Shown piece by piece: positions 32,734-45,100 of a stretch of 64,000 bases of DNA. Where the stretch lies: NCBI GenBank assembly GCA_948144175.1, contig CANXME010000875.1, positions 1,021,501-1,085,500 on the forward strand. Reading direction: 5' to 3'. This DNA is from Closterium sp. NIES-65. Its lineage: Eukaryota; Streptophyta; Zygnematophyceae; Desmidiales; Closteriaceae. Position numbers and translations under genes: made by a program. Under the pieces are notes generated by a model. It was not told where the DNA came from, made no database searches, and saw nothing but the letters and a program-made list of their open reading frames with translations. Within the stretch, counting starts at the first letter, position 1. Each line of letters opens with the position of its first letter.

Positions 32734-35460
32734 TGTTGTGAATGGCACGCTCTTCACGTGCCACGCTACTGTGCCACTCCAACCCCTTCCCCTCAAAACA
32801 CCCTCGACACATTTTCCCAAGAACCCATCCAAACCACTCAACTCTTCCAAAGCCTATTCCAACCACTCAAGTTACAAACTCCTTTTTCCAACTCATCCTC
32901 TCCAACTCAAGCCTATCAACCACCTCTTTAACTACTCCCAACCACCATAGACTTTCCTAGTCCAACTCAACCAATATTCAAACCAACTTCCCATACTCAT
33001 CCTCAAGTCCCACCATAAGGCATATGACTCCTCATGATTTTCCATGTGCTTTCCTTTCCTACTCATCAAAGTTTACCCAAGTCATCTACCTCCTCCAATT
33101 ATCCTCCTCCCATGTGCCTTCAAGCACATGCTTCCACTTCCTAGTCATCAACCTCCACATGCCTCTCATTTATTCCTTCCTTCCTTCCTTTCCCAAGTCA
33201 CCAAAGTTGCCACCTCATCCCTAAGGACTTCATGATTATCCCATCACCTCCTATTACAAGGCAACAAAGCTCATCATCTCCTCCACTCATCCTTATCCAA
33301 CTCACTAAGCTCTCTTCCAACTCAACAAGGCTTACATCTCCAACTCATCAAGTGCTCAACCACCATCACATGCTCCAATACTATTCATCTACATCAAGCA
33401 TCTCTACAAATTCTCAAGAAGGTTCTTCAATGACAACAATGCATTCCAAGCTTCTTCACCAAGCTCATTTCCAAGCTTCTCCTTCAAGCTCCTCTTCTAC
33501 TACAAAGGCTCCTCACTAGCAACCAAGTTCTATGTCTCCAAAAGTTGATACTCTCATGCAACTCTCTTCCAAGGCTACCATTGATGGTTACTCTCTCTAT
33601 GCATGCCTATGTATTCCTCATGGATCTATAAGGCTTGTACTATACCTCTTTCAATATAAGTTTATGCTCAAAAAGTGTCTCTCATTAGTCTACAAAGTTA
33701 AGCATCAAGTGAAGAGTAGTCACCTCATACTCTACTTGAGTATAAGGTTCATTACTTCCTACAAGCTTGAGGAAGGATCATCACCCAACACCAAGCTTGA
33801 TGTTCTTCTTCAAGTAAAGCTCTCAAGACCAAGCCATTCCTACAAGTCACCTCTACAACTATCCCTAGTAAGATTCATTAAAGTAAGTGCTTATCACCTC
33901 TCTTATTCTCTCAACAAGCTCATACTCTCTTTCTCCTTTTTTGAGTTCTTATCTCATCAAGCATTCCACCTTACACAAGTTTCTCTTTACAGTCACAAGT
34001 TCTAAGTATCATCTTCTCTTCTATCAAGCTCATCCTCATTTGCTACAATTCCACTGTTCACTCTTGTCTTATTCTATTGTGCAATCATACTCTTTTATCC
34101 TTATCTCAATTTATCTACTGGTATCAGAGCATTTACTTCCTCGCTTTCGCTAAAAATCCCCTCAAGAAAGAACCTTCTCTCTTGTCATTCTCCATGACTC
34201 CCACCCCTAAGGGCTCTAAGCCAAAGAGTGCCACTTCGCAAGGAGAATCAAGCTCCTCCGAAGTAAGCGGCAACACAGGAGGAAAAGACACCTCATCATC
34301 TCCTACTCTCCCCTCTCCTATTTACACCCAAATGTCTACCCCCTCTTCTCTAACCCCCAAGCTAGAAGTGCCACGGTTCAATGGAAAGGACTTCCAAGCG
34401 TGGAAAATTCGTTTCCAATTGGCCTCCACTCTCCTAGAGTGGTGGCCCGTTTACTCCGGTTCTCTCTCTCCTCCTTCCTCCGAAGCCCCTCCCACAGAGC
34501 AAACCGCGTGGATCAAGAATAATGCCGAAGCCTACCTCTACCTCCTCAACTCCGTCCAAGATCAATATGCCAAGTCATTACTCACGTGCGCGAGTCATCC
34601 CGATAGTGCCAAGCGCGCATGGGAGAGGCTCACACGACTTCATCAACCTCGCACCGAGAGCACCAAGGCGGAAATGTGGGGCAAGATCTCCAACTTGCGG
34701 ATGGAGCAAAAGGAGACGATTCCCGAGTACTTGGAGCGCGCGGAGATTCTACTCAACGATGCCGACGTCATTGAAGTCACCGTTCCCGAGGAGCTCTTCA
34801 TCTCCATTCTCCTCGCGGGGCTTTCATCGGAATGGATTCAAATGCGGAGCACAATACAAGCTTTTCCCGAGAAGCAACGCGCGACTTCATCTTCAACACC
34901 CTAATCAACGAGCATCAAACACGCGAGCTTGCTAAGTCAAAGGAGGAGAACAACAAACCGGCATGGTCGGCCGCCGTTTCTACTCAAGGTCACGGCAACA
35001 CCACCACCAACAACAACTACTTCAACAACAACAAAGGTAAGAACCAACGACAAGCAAGTAAGTCCTCTAACCCATCTCTCCTTGGTCGCTACCCGTCAAC
35101 AAGTTCCTCATCCAATCAACCCTTCTCATCTAATCCCTCTCAAACCGCTAAGCCCCAATCGGGGAAGTTCAATTTTACTTGTCATTTTTGTCACCAATGG
35201 GGGCATCCATGGTTTAAGTGCCCTCGTAAACCTCCCAATTGGACCCCTCCGCCTCATCTTCTTACCGCTAAGGGCCGAGCCGCCCTATCATATGCAGTGA
35301 GCTCTCAAAATGAGCCTCAACAATTCCCTTTAGCTCAACCTCAATCCTCCCAATTCTACCCAAGTCAATCTTATACCTTTCCCTATTACCCCATGCAACC
35401 AATGCCTATGTTTTACACTTCTCCACTACAAGGCTTTGCGCCTTCATTGCCATATCCAGG
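32734..35460 (+). mobile_element. Ty1/Copia LTR retrotransposon, 5' fragment (fossil)
   Basis: A long pyrimidine-rich LTR (about 32734-34117) is followed by a tRNA-Met-type primer site TGGTATCAGAGC at 34119 and a gag region. Gag shows the UBN2-like stretch FNGKDFQAWKIRF and a zinc knuckle of the CHFCHQWGHPWFKC type. Protease, integrase, reverse transcriptase and the 3' LTR are absent: the element stops where the next unit begins. Its frame is broken about once. No second LTR is left to estimate age. Confidence 0.8.
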
Positions 35461-35657
35461 AGTTGACCTTAAAAAACGCGAAGCGCGTGCTATGCAGAAT
35501 TCCTTCCGACGCTTATGTGAAAACAACGCCGTGCGAGAGCGGTAGCGGTGCCTACACCACTCACAGGCGTACAGGGCCGATTGCCGGGGCATTTGAAACC
35601 CCAGGAGAAGGATTGCATGAGGATACCGAGGTTGTTGTTGGTACCGAGGTTGCATGA
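35413..35657 (-). CDS. Possible C2HC zinc-finger fragment
   Basis: A short minus-strand frame contains YACEWCRHRYRSRTALF, then SHKRRKEFC, which fits C-x2-C-x12-H-x6-C spacing. It overlaps the Copia fragment border near 35460, so it is either a remnant exon of the next unit or chance. No start or splice border is convincing. Confidence 0.25.
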
Positions 35658-36212
35658 GGATACCGAGGTTGCCCTTGGCGAGACAGTACCATGTTCTTCT
35701 AACGCGTGATGTACCAGATTTATAATTCGTCATATGAACTACGTAGGCATGGCTCTGGTACGACAAGTACGTGAAGAGCAAAGTGTAGGGCTCCTTCAGA
35801 GGATATCAAAACGAATCCCGATTTGTGACAAGCTCGCGTGGCATTGGTCGCCGGAGTTTCCAACCAGGACGGGGGGCCAAACTCCCTAGGATGCCGTCAG
35901 GCCTTTGACTACGATTGGCCGGTAACGAGATGAGGCGGATCTCCCCAACGCATGCCAGTTAATAGAAGCATGACAATGACACGGATAGCCTGGCCAAAGA
36001 CGCTGACTTGGATAGGGGTGAGAGCGAGGGTTGCGAAACAGACCAACCGCGATACGTTACCGTGCTCATGCGTTTTCGAGCATTTCGCCATTTCGTCGAA
36101 AATCCAAGCCGCTATTATCCAAATGCAAGAGCTGCTATGTCAATGCCAAGTCCAGGCAATGTCTCTCATTTTGTCAGACTTTCGCAAAATTGGAGTGTCG
36201 CTTATTCTGGAC

Positions 36213-37521
36213 ATGGCGTCCGAGATTCCCAAAGGTGCTGGTACGGGAGGCCGTGGTTGGCGCAGCGCAAGGGATGAAAGTCGCCGATATGAATCAACAA
36301 GATACGCCGGGCCCAGGTGGCTAAGGGAGCGCAACTATCACACCCGCCTGCCTTCAGTGGCTGTCCTTGTTCGCGACTTCCCGGAGGTTGCGGCAGTGCT
36401 GATGCAACACGAATTCACGCGCATCATCGATAATGGTGACGATCCATCACCGCGTAAGCTGACGAGCAGCGTCAAACATCTGGTACCGTCCCGTCATACC
36501 CGTGCTGCTACTCAGAGGGGTGGAGCCGTAGATGCGCTGCGAGCTGCACGAGGCGGCGGACACGGTGTTTCGCTGTCCTTCATCGACAACGCATGCATTC
36601 TGGCCGTGTTGCGCGATGCTCGTGACGCCGCAGCCGTCCACTCGCTGGCTGATGCGTTCTTGCGCGTGGTTCGAGGTGGACACCGGAAGGTTAATTACAA
36701 CGCGACTTGCCTGCACGATCTTGAATCGGCACGGCCGATAGTGCATGATAATCAAACCTACCTCATGCACTTCACAATGAGCGAAGGGTGGGTGGTGAGT
36801 ATCTCACCTCGTCATTCTACAGTATATGTGTCGAGCGCCTCTGACACATCCTTATGTGTACTTGTGCAGCTCGAGAATGGCCGCTACAACTTCTATCGCG
36901 CAGAGGATGCGAGGCGCGTCTACTGTCAATTAAAGATAAAACAGCCAAAGCTCTACCAATACCGTCAATTTTCACATGTTGGCGGCTCGGACGGCATTGG
37001 CGCAGGCATTTTGGCGCACGCACTGGGCATGCTTGCCTGGTGGGAGATTCCAGCAGTAGATAGGTTGTTTTGGGATGGGAACATGGGGAAGAACATGTGC
37101 GTGTATCCATGGGACATTCCATCAGGCGTAACAGAGCTGCCATTGTATCGGCTAGTGTGTCAGGACTACGACCTTAATCGCCCTGATGATGATCTGCCAG
37201 ACTTTACCTCTGAGCTAGACAGGGAAAGCTCAGAGTTGTGTGTTTCATGTGCTAGCTTATTACTTCGGATTCCAGTGTTTGTTTGTTTGCGCATGTAAAA
37301 ACGGTTTTATTACTCAGCCGTACGGCAGGCATGGAATGCGAACACTCTACCCTTGGCCGCCGGCAAAGAACGGGACAATCACAGGCACGACATTCTTCAC
37401 TTATCCTCACTCTTTGGTCTACCGCGCCTTGCCGGTAGGCCATGCCGGATTGGCTGCTTACACGGCGTTCAAGCCGTATGGCATGATCGGACCCCATCTG
37501 ACGCGTCAAAATGTATGTTGA
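36213..37521 (+). CDS. Unknown gene with short introns, first of a pair
   Basis: I do not recognise it. Exon 36213-36794 (start MASEIPKGAGTGG) joins 36870 onward by a clean GTGAGT...TGTGCAG intron in frame. A further exon (about 37311-37521, TLYPWPPAKNGTITGTTFF and a stop) follows another short intron whose donor I could not fix. The protein is basic at the N-terminus and rich in aromatic residues later (GRYNFYRAEDARRVY, AWWEIPAVDRLFWDGN). No membrane helix or known catalytic motif is seen. The same style of short introns and an equal lack of homologues mark the next gene, so the two may belong to one element or locus. Confidence 0.45.
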
Positions 37522-37867
37522 GCACACGCGTGGGGACGACGCGCATTTCTTTCCCGCGCAATCTCCTATCCAACCGGCAATCATAGCTGGGTGACATCGT
37601 TGTGTCTGCACGGGGTTTATTTTGCTTGGCTGTCAAAGATATTCTCACCTGGCGTCCATGATGAATGACGTAGACAGCATCCGGCTTCCCCATTGGCGCG
37701 ATAGGATATTTTGCAGAGATGATGCTGACAGCTAGATGCGGGATGTCAGGCCGCAACATTATCCGAAAGACGCCCCGGTGAAGGATGTATTATTATATTA
37801 GGGAACCATTGTATTACACTTTCATAAGTTACGGTACCACTACTACTCGGACCCACCACAGTTCATC
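37522..37867. other. Spacer between two unknown genes
   Basis: AT-rich, no coding signal. It should hold the 3' end of the first and the promoter of the second gene of the pair. Confidence 0.45.
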
Positions 37868-39841
37868 ATGGACCCTGCACCGTCTCCGTACTCACCTCTC
37901 AGGCGCTCTGGCAGGAGCAATGCCGGCGTGCGGAACTCCACTGACGACATGGTGTACTATGGCCGTGGAACGCAATCCCCCCCGCGCTGACGGACGTCCG
38001 GGTCGCGCTCCATCTGCCTCTGAAGACACGATGCCTGTCAACAAGTCGCGTGCGGAAACAGAGACCGAGTACCTCCAGTGGGCGGACCGCCAGGACGACC
38101 GCCTGGATGTGGATGATGATGACGACATGGAGGATACCTGGATGCCAGAAGATGAACCTGTTGATGAGGAGGTGGAAGGTAAACAATTTATTGGCTTCCC
38201 TGCTTGTGCGTGCGTGTTACCGTTTTGTGCCAGGTCAGTATCCTTTGCGCTGATTCGGCTGTGGTCGTTTACCCTATCGCGCTGCAGCTGATGGGCGCGA
38301 GCACCGCTCGCTGTCAGAGGTGATGGCGTCCTCAAGCCAGGCAACTGCAGGCGAGCAACGTCCGCGTGGGCGAGGGCAGACTACCAACCGTCACACTGCT
38401 AGCACCACCAACGCGCCAACGACGGCTGATGTCTCGATCGATGCTGCGATCGCCGCCCGGATCGCGGAGCAGGAACGTCGTATTCACGAGCTGAACCAGA
38501 CCATTGCCGGGCTCGAGAGGAATCCCGGGCCGGTCAAGTACCCTTCCCGTCCACGTGTCACGCCTCGGGCCGTTCGCGCACGTGAAGCGCCATTGGACGA
38601 GCCCGCACCAGTGCGCCAGCGCACAGCTGCGGCCCGCGCCGCCGGGCGGAAAGCAAAGGTAACTGGCGAGGCAAGGGCGCCGATGGTGGAGGCAGCTCTC
38701 GCCAGGGAGATTTGACTTGCCAACACGGGGGGTCGAGCCACTCCTGGTCTGGTCAACTGGGCCGACCGACTTCAGGAGTGCCACGTGTTTTTCCCGAACA
38801 TGGACGACGGGTGGAAGGTTAGTGCGTGTGCAATACGGGGTTCCTCTATTCTAAAAAGGGTGCGCCTCTGTGGATGGCAGCTATGTTCTGATATCTATGC
38901 TCCTGCTCGTTCTCGCTTGCCCTTGTATCCCAGGATGCGGTCGAGGACCTGATTAAGATTCTGACATACGACACGTCAGTCGCCCAGCTCACGTTTTGGA
39001 TGCCGCCCGCGCTACTTGAGCGTCTCTTGGCGCGCGCGCTGCAGATCACTAGCCAGGCTCACCGCACCATGCTCCATATGCTGCTGGCGCACGACGAGAA
39101 GCGTGCCGGGTGGATTACGCGCCGAATGCAAGTATGGCGCAACACTAAATGGGAGCAGGGACGAGCTTACGTGTACATCCTGCATGGAGTACCGTATAAC
39201 GCTGGCTCCAACCCCCGCATCTCCCTGCCAGCAACCCCAAGCGCAACCGAGGTGCCTCGCATCACGCGCAAGCAGTTCATAGAGCACCACCCTACTGGTG
39301 AGCGATGGTCCAGTTGATTGCATTAGCCGTATTCCAGGCATGCCTTTTTCTAACCGCCGTGATTTGTGTGTGTTTCCTGATTCAGGCAATGAGACGTTCG
39401 AGCTACACCCCTGGCATTGTAACGCGGCTGGCATACCGTTTGCTACGGAAAAGTTTGAACGCTCGATTTTTGCTTCGTTTCGGCGCCTGGTTCCGCCGCC
39501 GCTGATCCTGCGCACCTATCACGTCGCATTTTGGCTGTTCGGGGTATGTGCTCGCTGAGAGCACTAATCAGATGGTGTTATACCAAGCGTGTGTGCTATG
39601 TTTATGCGTGCTGGTTTGTGCAGGTTGAGTTTCCGCTTGTCAGCGGCGGGACTATGAAGCGCAGCGCACCCCAGAACGAGGAGGGTGTGCGCTGGTATCA
39701 TGAGCGAGTCAAGCGCTGGATGCACAGCGTGATACTAGGCCGCACCACCGAGCATGGCCCGTTTTGGGATTCCGAGCGGCGCAGTTGGAGCTTTCGCCGC
39801 GACAGCGTCCTTTGCATTCTCGAGGACGGGATGGAGCACCT
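37868..39841 (+). CDS. Unknown gene with short introns, second of a pair, split by a Copia element
   Basis: I do not recognise it. From MDPAPSPYSPLRRSGRSN it runs through an acidic stretch (DVDDDDDMEDTW), a short coiled coil (IAEQERRIHELNQTIAGLE), a basic Arg/Ala region, then a folded-looking part (VAQLTFWMPPALLERLLARA, later LILRTYHVAFWLFG) over at least five exons with introns of about 80-110 nt. The last codons lie beyond the inserted Copia, at 47383-47452. The frame has about two interruptions, so this copy is probably decaying. The exon edges near 38180, 38820, 39300 and 39540 have normal GT and AG borders. Confidence 0.42.
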
Positions 39842-40039
39842 TGTCAGAACATTATAGCTTATACATCTGTGTAGGCTGTAGTGGGGTTAGTATTTGTACC
39901 CAGCTGTTTCATAGTTCAATCATTCTCTCGTTCTAATCTTCACATGGTATAGAGCTGGTTCCCTCGTGGGAACTGTTCCTAGGGCCCACCGATCTTTTTT
40001 TTTCCTGCCCGGAGCGCGCTTGGCCCCTGCGCGAGTCGC

Positions 40040-40985
40040 GCCCTGTGTCGTTCCCCCTCTTAGGGCCCCTAACGGCCCCTCTTACGGCCCCTAACGGCCC
40101 CGTCGCGCCGCCCTTGCGGCCCCGTGGCGCCGCCCCTGCGGCCCCGTCGCGCCGCCCTTTAAGCGGCCCCGTCGCCGCCCTTAGGTGGCCCTGTCGCCGC
40201 CCTTTCAGTGGCCCCGTCGCAGCCCCTAACTGCGGCCCCGTTGCCACCCTTCAGCGGCCCCGTTGCCGCCCTTCCGCGGCCCCGTCGCCGCCTTTCAGCG
40301 GCCCCGTCGCCGCCCACCCCTTCCGCGGCCCTATCGCCGCCCTTTCAGCGGCCCTGTCGCCGCCCTTCCGCGGCCCCGTCGCCGCCCTTTCAGCGGTCCC
40401 GTCGCCGCCCTTCAGCGGCCCCGTCGCCGCCTTTCAGCGGCCCCGTCGCCGCCCTTCCACGGCCCTGTCGCCGCCCTTTCAGCGGCCCCGTCGCCGCCCC
40501 TACCTGCGGCCCCGTCGCTGCCCTTCAGCGGCCTCGTCGCCGCCCTTCCGCGGACCTGTCGCCGCCCTTTCAGCGGCCCTGTTCCCGCCCTTCCGCGGCC
40601 CCGTCAACGCCCTTTCAGCGGCCCCGTCGCCGCCCTACAGCGGCCCCGTCGCCGCCTTTCAGCGGCCCCGTCGCCGCCCTTCTGCGGCTCTGTTGCCGCC
40701 CTTTCATCGGCCCCGTCGCTGCCCCTACCTGCGGCCTGACGCCGCCCTTCAGCGGCCCCGTCGCCGCCCTTCCACGGCCCCGTCGCCGCCCTTTCAGCGG
40801 CCCCGTCGCCGCCCTTCAGCGGCCCCGCCGAGCCGCCTTTGCTGCCGAGCTGCCAAGCCGCTGCGCCGCCGAGCCACCGAGCCGCTGATCCGCCGAGCCG
40901 CCTGTGCTGCCGAGCTGCCAAGCCGCCTTTGCCGACGAGCCGCCTTTGCCGCCGAGCCGCCGAGCCGCACTACAGCCGAGGCGCC
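40040..40985. repeat. GC-rich repeat leader of the Copia element
   Basis: About 40 variable copies of a 20-25 bp word, GGCCCCGTCGCCGCCCTT with CAGC/CGC variants, fill the space between the primer site and gag. A similar but distinct GC-rich leader is found in the small relative at 59653. Confidence 0.9.
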
Positions 40986-41874
40986 GCCACCTGTCGGCCA
41001 GCCCGGGTCCGCCTCACTTACCTAGTAAGAGCAGCGCCTCTGCCACTGCACTGCCCTGCCCCTCTGTACTCACTGCCTGTCTACTGCTGTCATGGCCTCC
41101 CCTAGTGTTCTCACCTTAGACGCTAAGGGTTGGGCAGTTGACTTTGAGGTCAGGGTAGATGATCTGCAGCTTTTCCTACTGTGCGATAGGGCAGACGGTC
41201 TCTCCCTGTTTGACCTCACTTCTTGTGCCTCTCCTGCCCCTGCTGCTGATGCTGACGCCACTGTTCGCTCACAGTGGGCCACGCGTGATGCTGCTGCTCG
41301 CCTTGCTGTGCGCCGCCACTTACCGACCACTGAGCGTGCACACTTTAGCCAGTACAAGAGTGCTCAGACCTTGTACAACGCTGTAGTTGCACGCTACTCT
41401 TCCCTTGCCACTGCTGCACTGAGCCGCCTCATGCTACCGTACCTCTTCCCTTACCTTTCTGCCTTTCCCACAGTCGCTGACCTCATTACGCACCTTCGCA
41501 CTAGTGACACTCGCTACCGCGCTGCGCTTCCTGCTGAGTTCTGCGCTAAGAACCCCCCCCCCCATGTACATCACCCTCTACTACATAGTCACTCGGCTCC
41601 CTGACTCTCTCCGCGTAGTCAGGGACCACTTCCTCTCAGTTTGCCCCACCACCCTCACCGTTGACCTCCTCGAGAAGGCCCTCCTAGAAGCAGAGAAGAG
41701 AATAGTCGCTATAGGAGCCTCTCGTGGTGACCCTCGCACCCCCGTCTTTGAGGTGTGTTCTCCCTTCCCCTCTTGCCCTCTGTTGCCTCTACTTCTGCAG
41801 CCGACCTCGTTCGTTTCGAGTCGGTCGGCGCTGCGTCTGCCCCGAGCGGGAGACGCCGCACCGGCAAGGGCGAG

Positions 41875-42110
41875 GGGGGCAAGGGCGCGGGAGGGGCTGG
41901 TGGGGGCGGTGGAGGTGGTGGTGGAGGCAATGGAGGGAGTGGGGGTGGTGGTGGGAGTGGTGCCGGGGGTGGCGGCGGCGGCGGCAGCAGTGGAGGCGGC
42001 GGAGGCGGCGGTGGTGGCGGAGGGAGCGGAGGCGGCGGGGGTGGCGGAGGAGGCGGAGGTGGAGGAGGCGGCGGAGGCGGCGGCGGCGGAGGTGGCGGTG
42101 GTGGAGCGGG
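41875..42110. repeat. Gly-codon repeat tract in the Copia element
   Basis: About 230 bp of GGC/GGT/GGA triplets encode nearly pure glycine. It is G-rich on the plus strand and may fold into G-quadruplexes. Confidence 0.9.
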
Positions 42111-45100
42111 TCGCGACTCTGCGCAGAGGAGTGGGGCAGGTAATGGTCCGCGCCAGAAGCAGCGGAGTGGTGTGACCCTGTCCCCTCAGCAGCTTCGTGA
42201 GTGGTACACTGCGCCCCAACGCAGCGCGGGGGGGGTTTTGGTCCCTGCACTTACGTCCTCCGTACCGGTGACCGAGCTGGTGAGCAGTGCGAGGGCCCGC
42301 ACTCCACCAAGCGCTGCTTCAGTCGCCTAACAAACACGTGGCGTCGCCAGTTCCCTGAGGCGTCAGAGATCCCTCGCTGGGGAGATCTGTCTAGGGCGGG
42401 GGTTGCCGTCTTTGATCTTGACTATGATGCTATCCTTGCTGCCATGTATTCTATGACTATTAGTGTTGAGGGTGACTAATACCTGTGTGTACCGCCTGAC
42501 CCGGGAATTGAGGCCACTGCTCTAGGTGCTGGTGAGGCTGCTGCTCTAGGTGCTAGTGCGTCTGCTGCCCCAGGTGCCAGTGCGTCTGCTGCACCACCAG
42601 GTGCCAGTGCGTCTGCTGCCCCAGGTGCTGGTGAGTCTGCTCTCTCAGGTACTACGTCGGCTCAGGCCTTCCACACCTTCACCCTTGACTCGGGTGCGTC
42701 CCGCTCCTTCTTTCGAGACCGCACCACTCTTACGCCGCTCAGTCGGCCGGTTGCAGTCTCCCTGGCGGACCCCTCTGGGGGTCCTGTCCTTGCTAGCTTC
42801 TCCACTGTCTTACCGTGCTTGGCAACCCCCTCTAGCACCGTGTCAGGTCTCTACCTCCCCTCGTTCTCTACGAACTTGGTGAGTGGAGCGGACCTACAGG
42901 ATAGGGGGGTTGACCAGTTCACTCTTGCGAGTCAGCGAGTGACCCACTGCACGTGTGCTCGGACAGGCCGACACTTGGCCACGTTCACTCGTCGGCCAGG
43001 GTCGAGCGTGTACACCCTTACCACTGAGTCTCCTCCGGCTACTTAGTCTGGCCAGGTAGCTGCGTGGAGTCAGGTGTTTGCTGCAGCGTCCGGGTCTGGT
43101 CCTGAGTCTGCTCCCTGCTCGTGTCGTCTCCTGTCCCACCAGACTCTCCTCTGGCACCACCGCCTTGGTCACCCCTCCCTGCCTCGTCTCCGAGGCACGG
43201 CCTCCCGTGTCCTTGTCTCTGGTCTCCCTCGGTCTCTCCCTCCCCTACCTCCGGGGCCTGGCCCTACCTTCGTCCCCTACGTCGAGGGGCGACAGCGCGC
43301 CGCCCCTCCCTCCTCCGAGTTTCCTCCGACAGAGGCTCCGCTAAAGACCCTCCACATGGACGTGTGGGGCCCCGCCCGCGTCCGTGGACAGGGGCACGAG
43401 CGTTACTTCCTGTTGTTGGTTGACGACTACTCGCGTTACACCACAGTCTTTCCCTTGCGCAGCAAGGGTGGCGTCATTGAGGTGTTGATCGACTGGATCC
43501 GCGCAGCTCGTCTCTAGCCGAGAGAGAGTTTCGGCTCGGACTTTCCTGTTCTGCGTCTGCACTTTGACAGAGGCGGGGAGTTTTCCTCTGCCCGTCTGGG
43601 AGCCTTCTGTCGTGCACAGGGCATTCGCCAGACCTTCACGCTTCCGGCCTCTCCACAACAAAATGGGATTGCTGAGCCCCGCATTGGCATGGTCATGGAC
43701 GTCGCTCGTACGTCCATGATGCATGCGGCTGCCCCCCATTTTCTTTAGCTGTTTGCGGTTTAGTACGCCGCGCATCAGCTCAACCTTCAGCCCCGGGTCT
43801 CCTTGCCAGAGACCTCCCCCGCCTTGCGGTGGATCGGGAAGGTTGGCGATGCGTCTGCGTTTCGGGTCTGGGGATCTCGGACGTTTGTCCGCGACTTGTC
43901 TGCGGACAAGCTGTCCCCCCGTGCTGTTCCCTGCGTCTTCCTTGGCTTCCCCCCTGACGCGCCTGGGTGGCAGTTTTACCACCCCACCTCGCGCCGTGTT
44001 CTGTCCTCCCAGGACGTCAGCTTTGACGAGTCGGTGCCTTACTACCGTCTCTTCCCCTACTGCACTGCGCCCCTCCCCCCGCCGCCGCTCTTCCTTGCAC
44101 CAGGTCCTCCCCTGGTAGACCCCCTCCTCCCTCAGGGTCCTGCCCCGTCAGGTGTGTCCCAGGTAGACGCAGTCGAGCCTATCGAGGTAGCTGTTGACTC
44201 TGGTGCTGCTAGAGGTGGTGAGCCTGCGGGTGCCGGGTTTGGGGGTGCTGAGACAGGGGGTGCTGAGCCTGGGGGTGCTGGGTCTGGGGGTGCTGGGTCT
44301 GGGGGTGCGGAGTCAGGGGGTACTGAGACTGGGGGTGCTGAGTCTGGGGGTGCTAAGCATGGGGGTGCTGGGTCTGGGGGTGCGGAGCGTGGGGGTGCGG
44401 AGCCTGGAGGTGCGGAGCCTGGGGGTGCCGAGCCTGGGGGCGCTGGGTCTGCTCATCTGGCCGCCGGCGGTGCTTCGTCGAGGCGGGAGCCATTCTCTCC
44501 ACAGGAGCTGCGCGAGTGGTTTGCTCGCCGCTGGAGACGAGCTGCAGAGATTGGGGGTGCTGCTGGGGCTACTGGAGTTGGTCCTGCTGGAGCTACTGGC
44601 GGTACTAGTGCTGCTGGAGCTGGATCTGCTGGGGGTGTTGGCGCTGGTGTTTCTACTGGCGCTGGTGCGTCTGGGGGTGCTGCTGAGGCTGCTGAAGCTG
44701 TTGGGGGTGTTGGCGCTGGTATTTGTGCTGGCGCTGGTGCGTCTGAGGGTGCTGGAGTTGGCGCTGTTGGAGCTGGAGGTGGTGCTGGCGCTGGTGCTGC
44801 CGCTGGGGGTACTTGTGCAGTCCTTGCTGGTTCTGGAGGTGCTGCGCAGCCGAGGCCGTACTTCGTTCCGCTCCTTGAGCAGGTTCTTGGTCTCCCACCC
44901 TCTACTGGTCCTGCTCCTCCCTTAGAGTGTCCACAGCCTGTCCAGTCGCGGTCACAGTTACAGCCCGCCTCCCCCCTACCTGCTCCTTCTCCCTACACTG
45001 GTCCTACTGGAGGCCTTGCTGAGCGTCGTAAGCCTGCGTCTCGTCCTGGGTCGCCTGTTCGTGCTGCTCGCACTAGTGGTCGTGCTCCGCGTCCTCGTCC

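Noticed and set aside
36213-37300. Ulp1/C48-type protease
   Set aside because: A GSDGIGAGILAHALGML stretch faintly recalls the cysteine region of that family, but the cysteine and a clear His/Asp pair are absent.
40045-41025. Pro/Arg-rich frames of up to 326 codons
   Set aside because: Products of the GC-rich Copia leader, with no start context or domain.
41755-42330. Gly-rich protein gene
   Set aside because: It is the linker part of the Copia element, not a separate gene.
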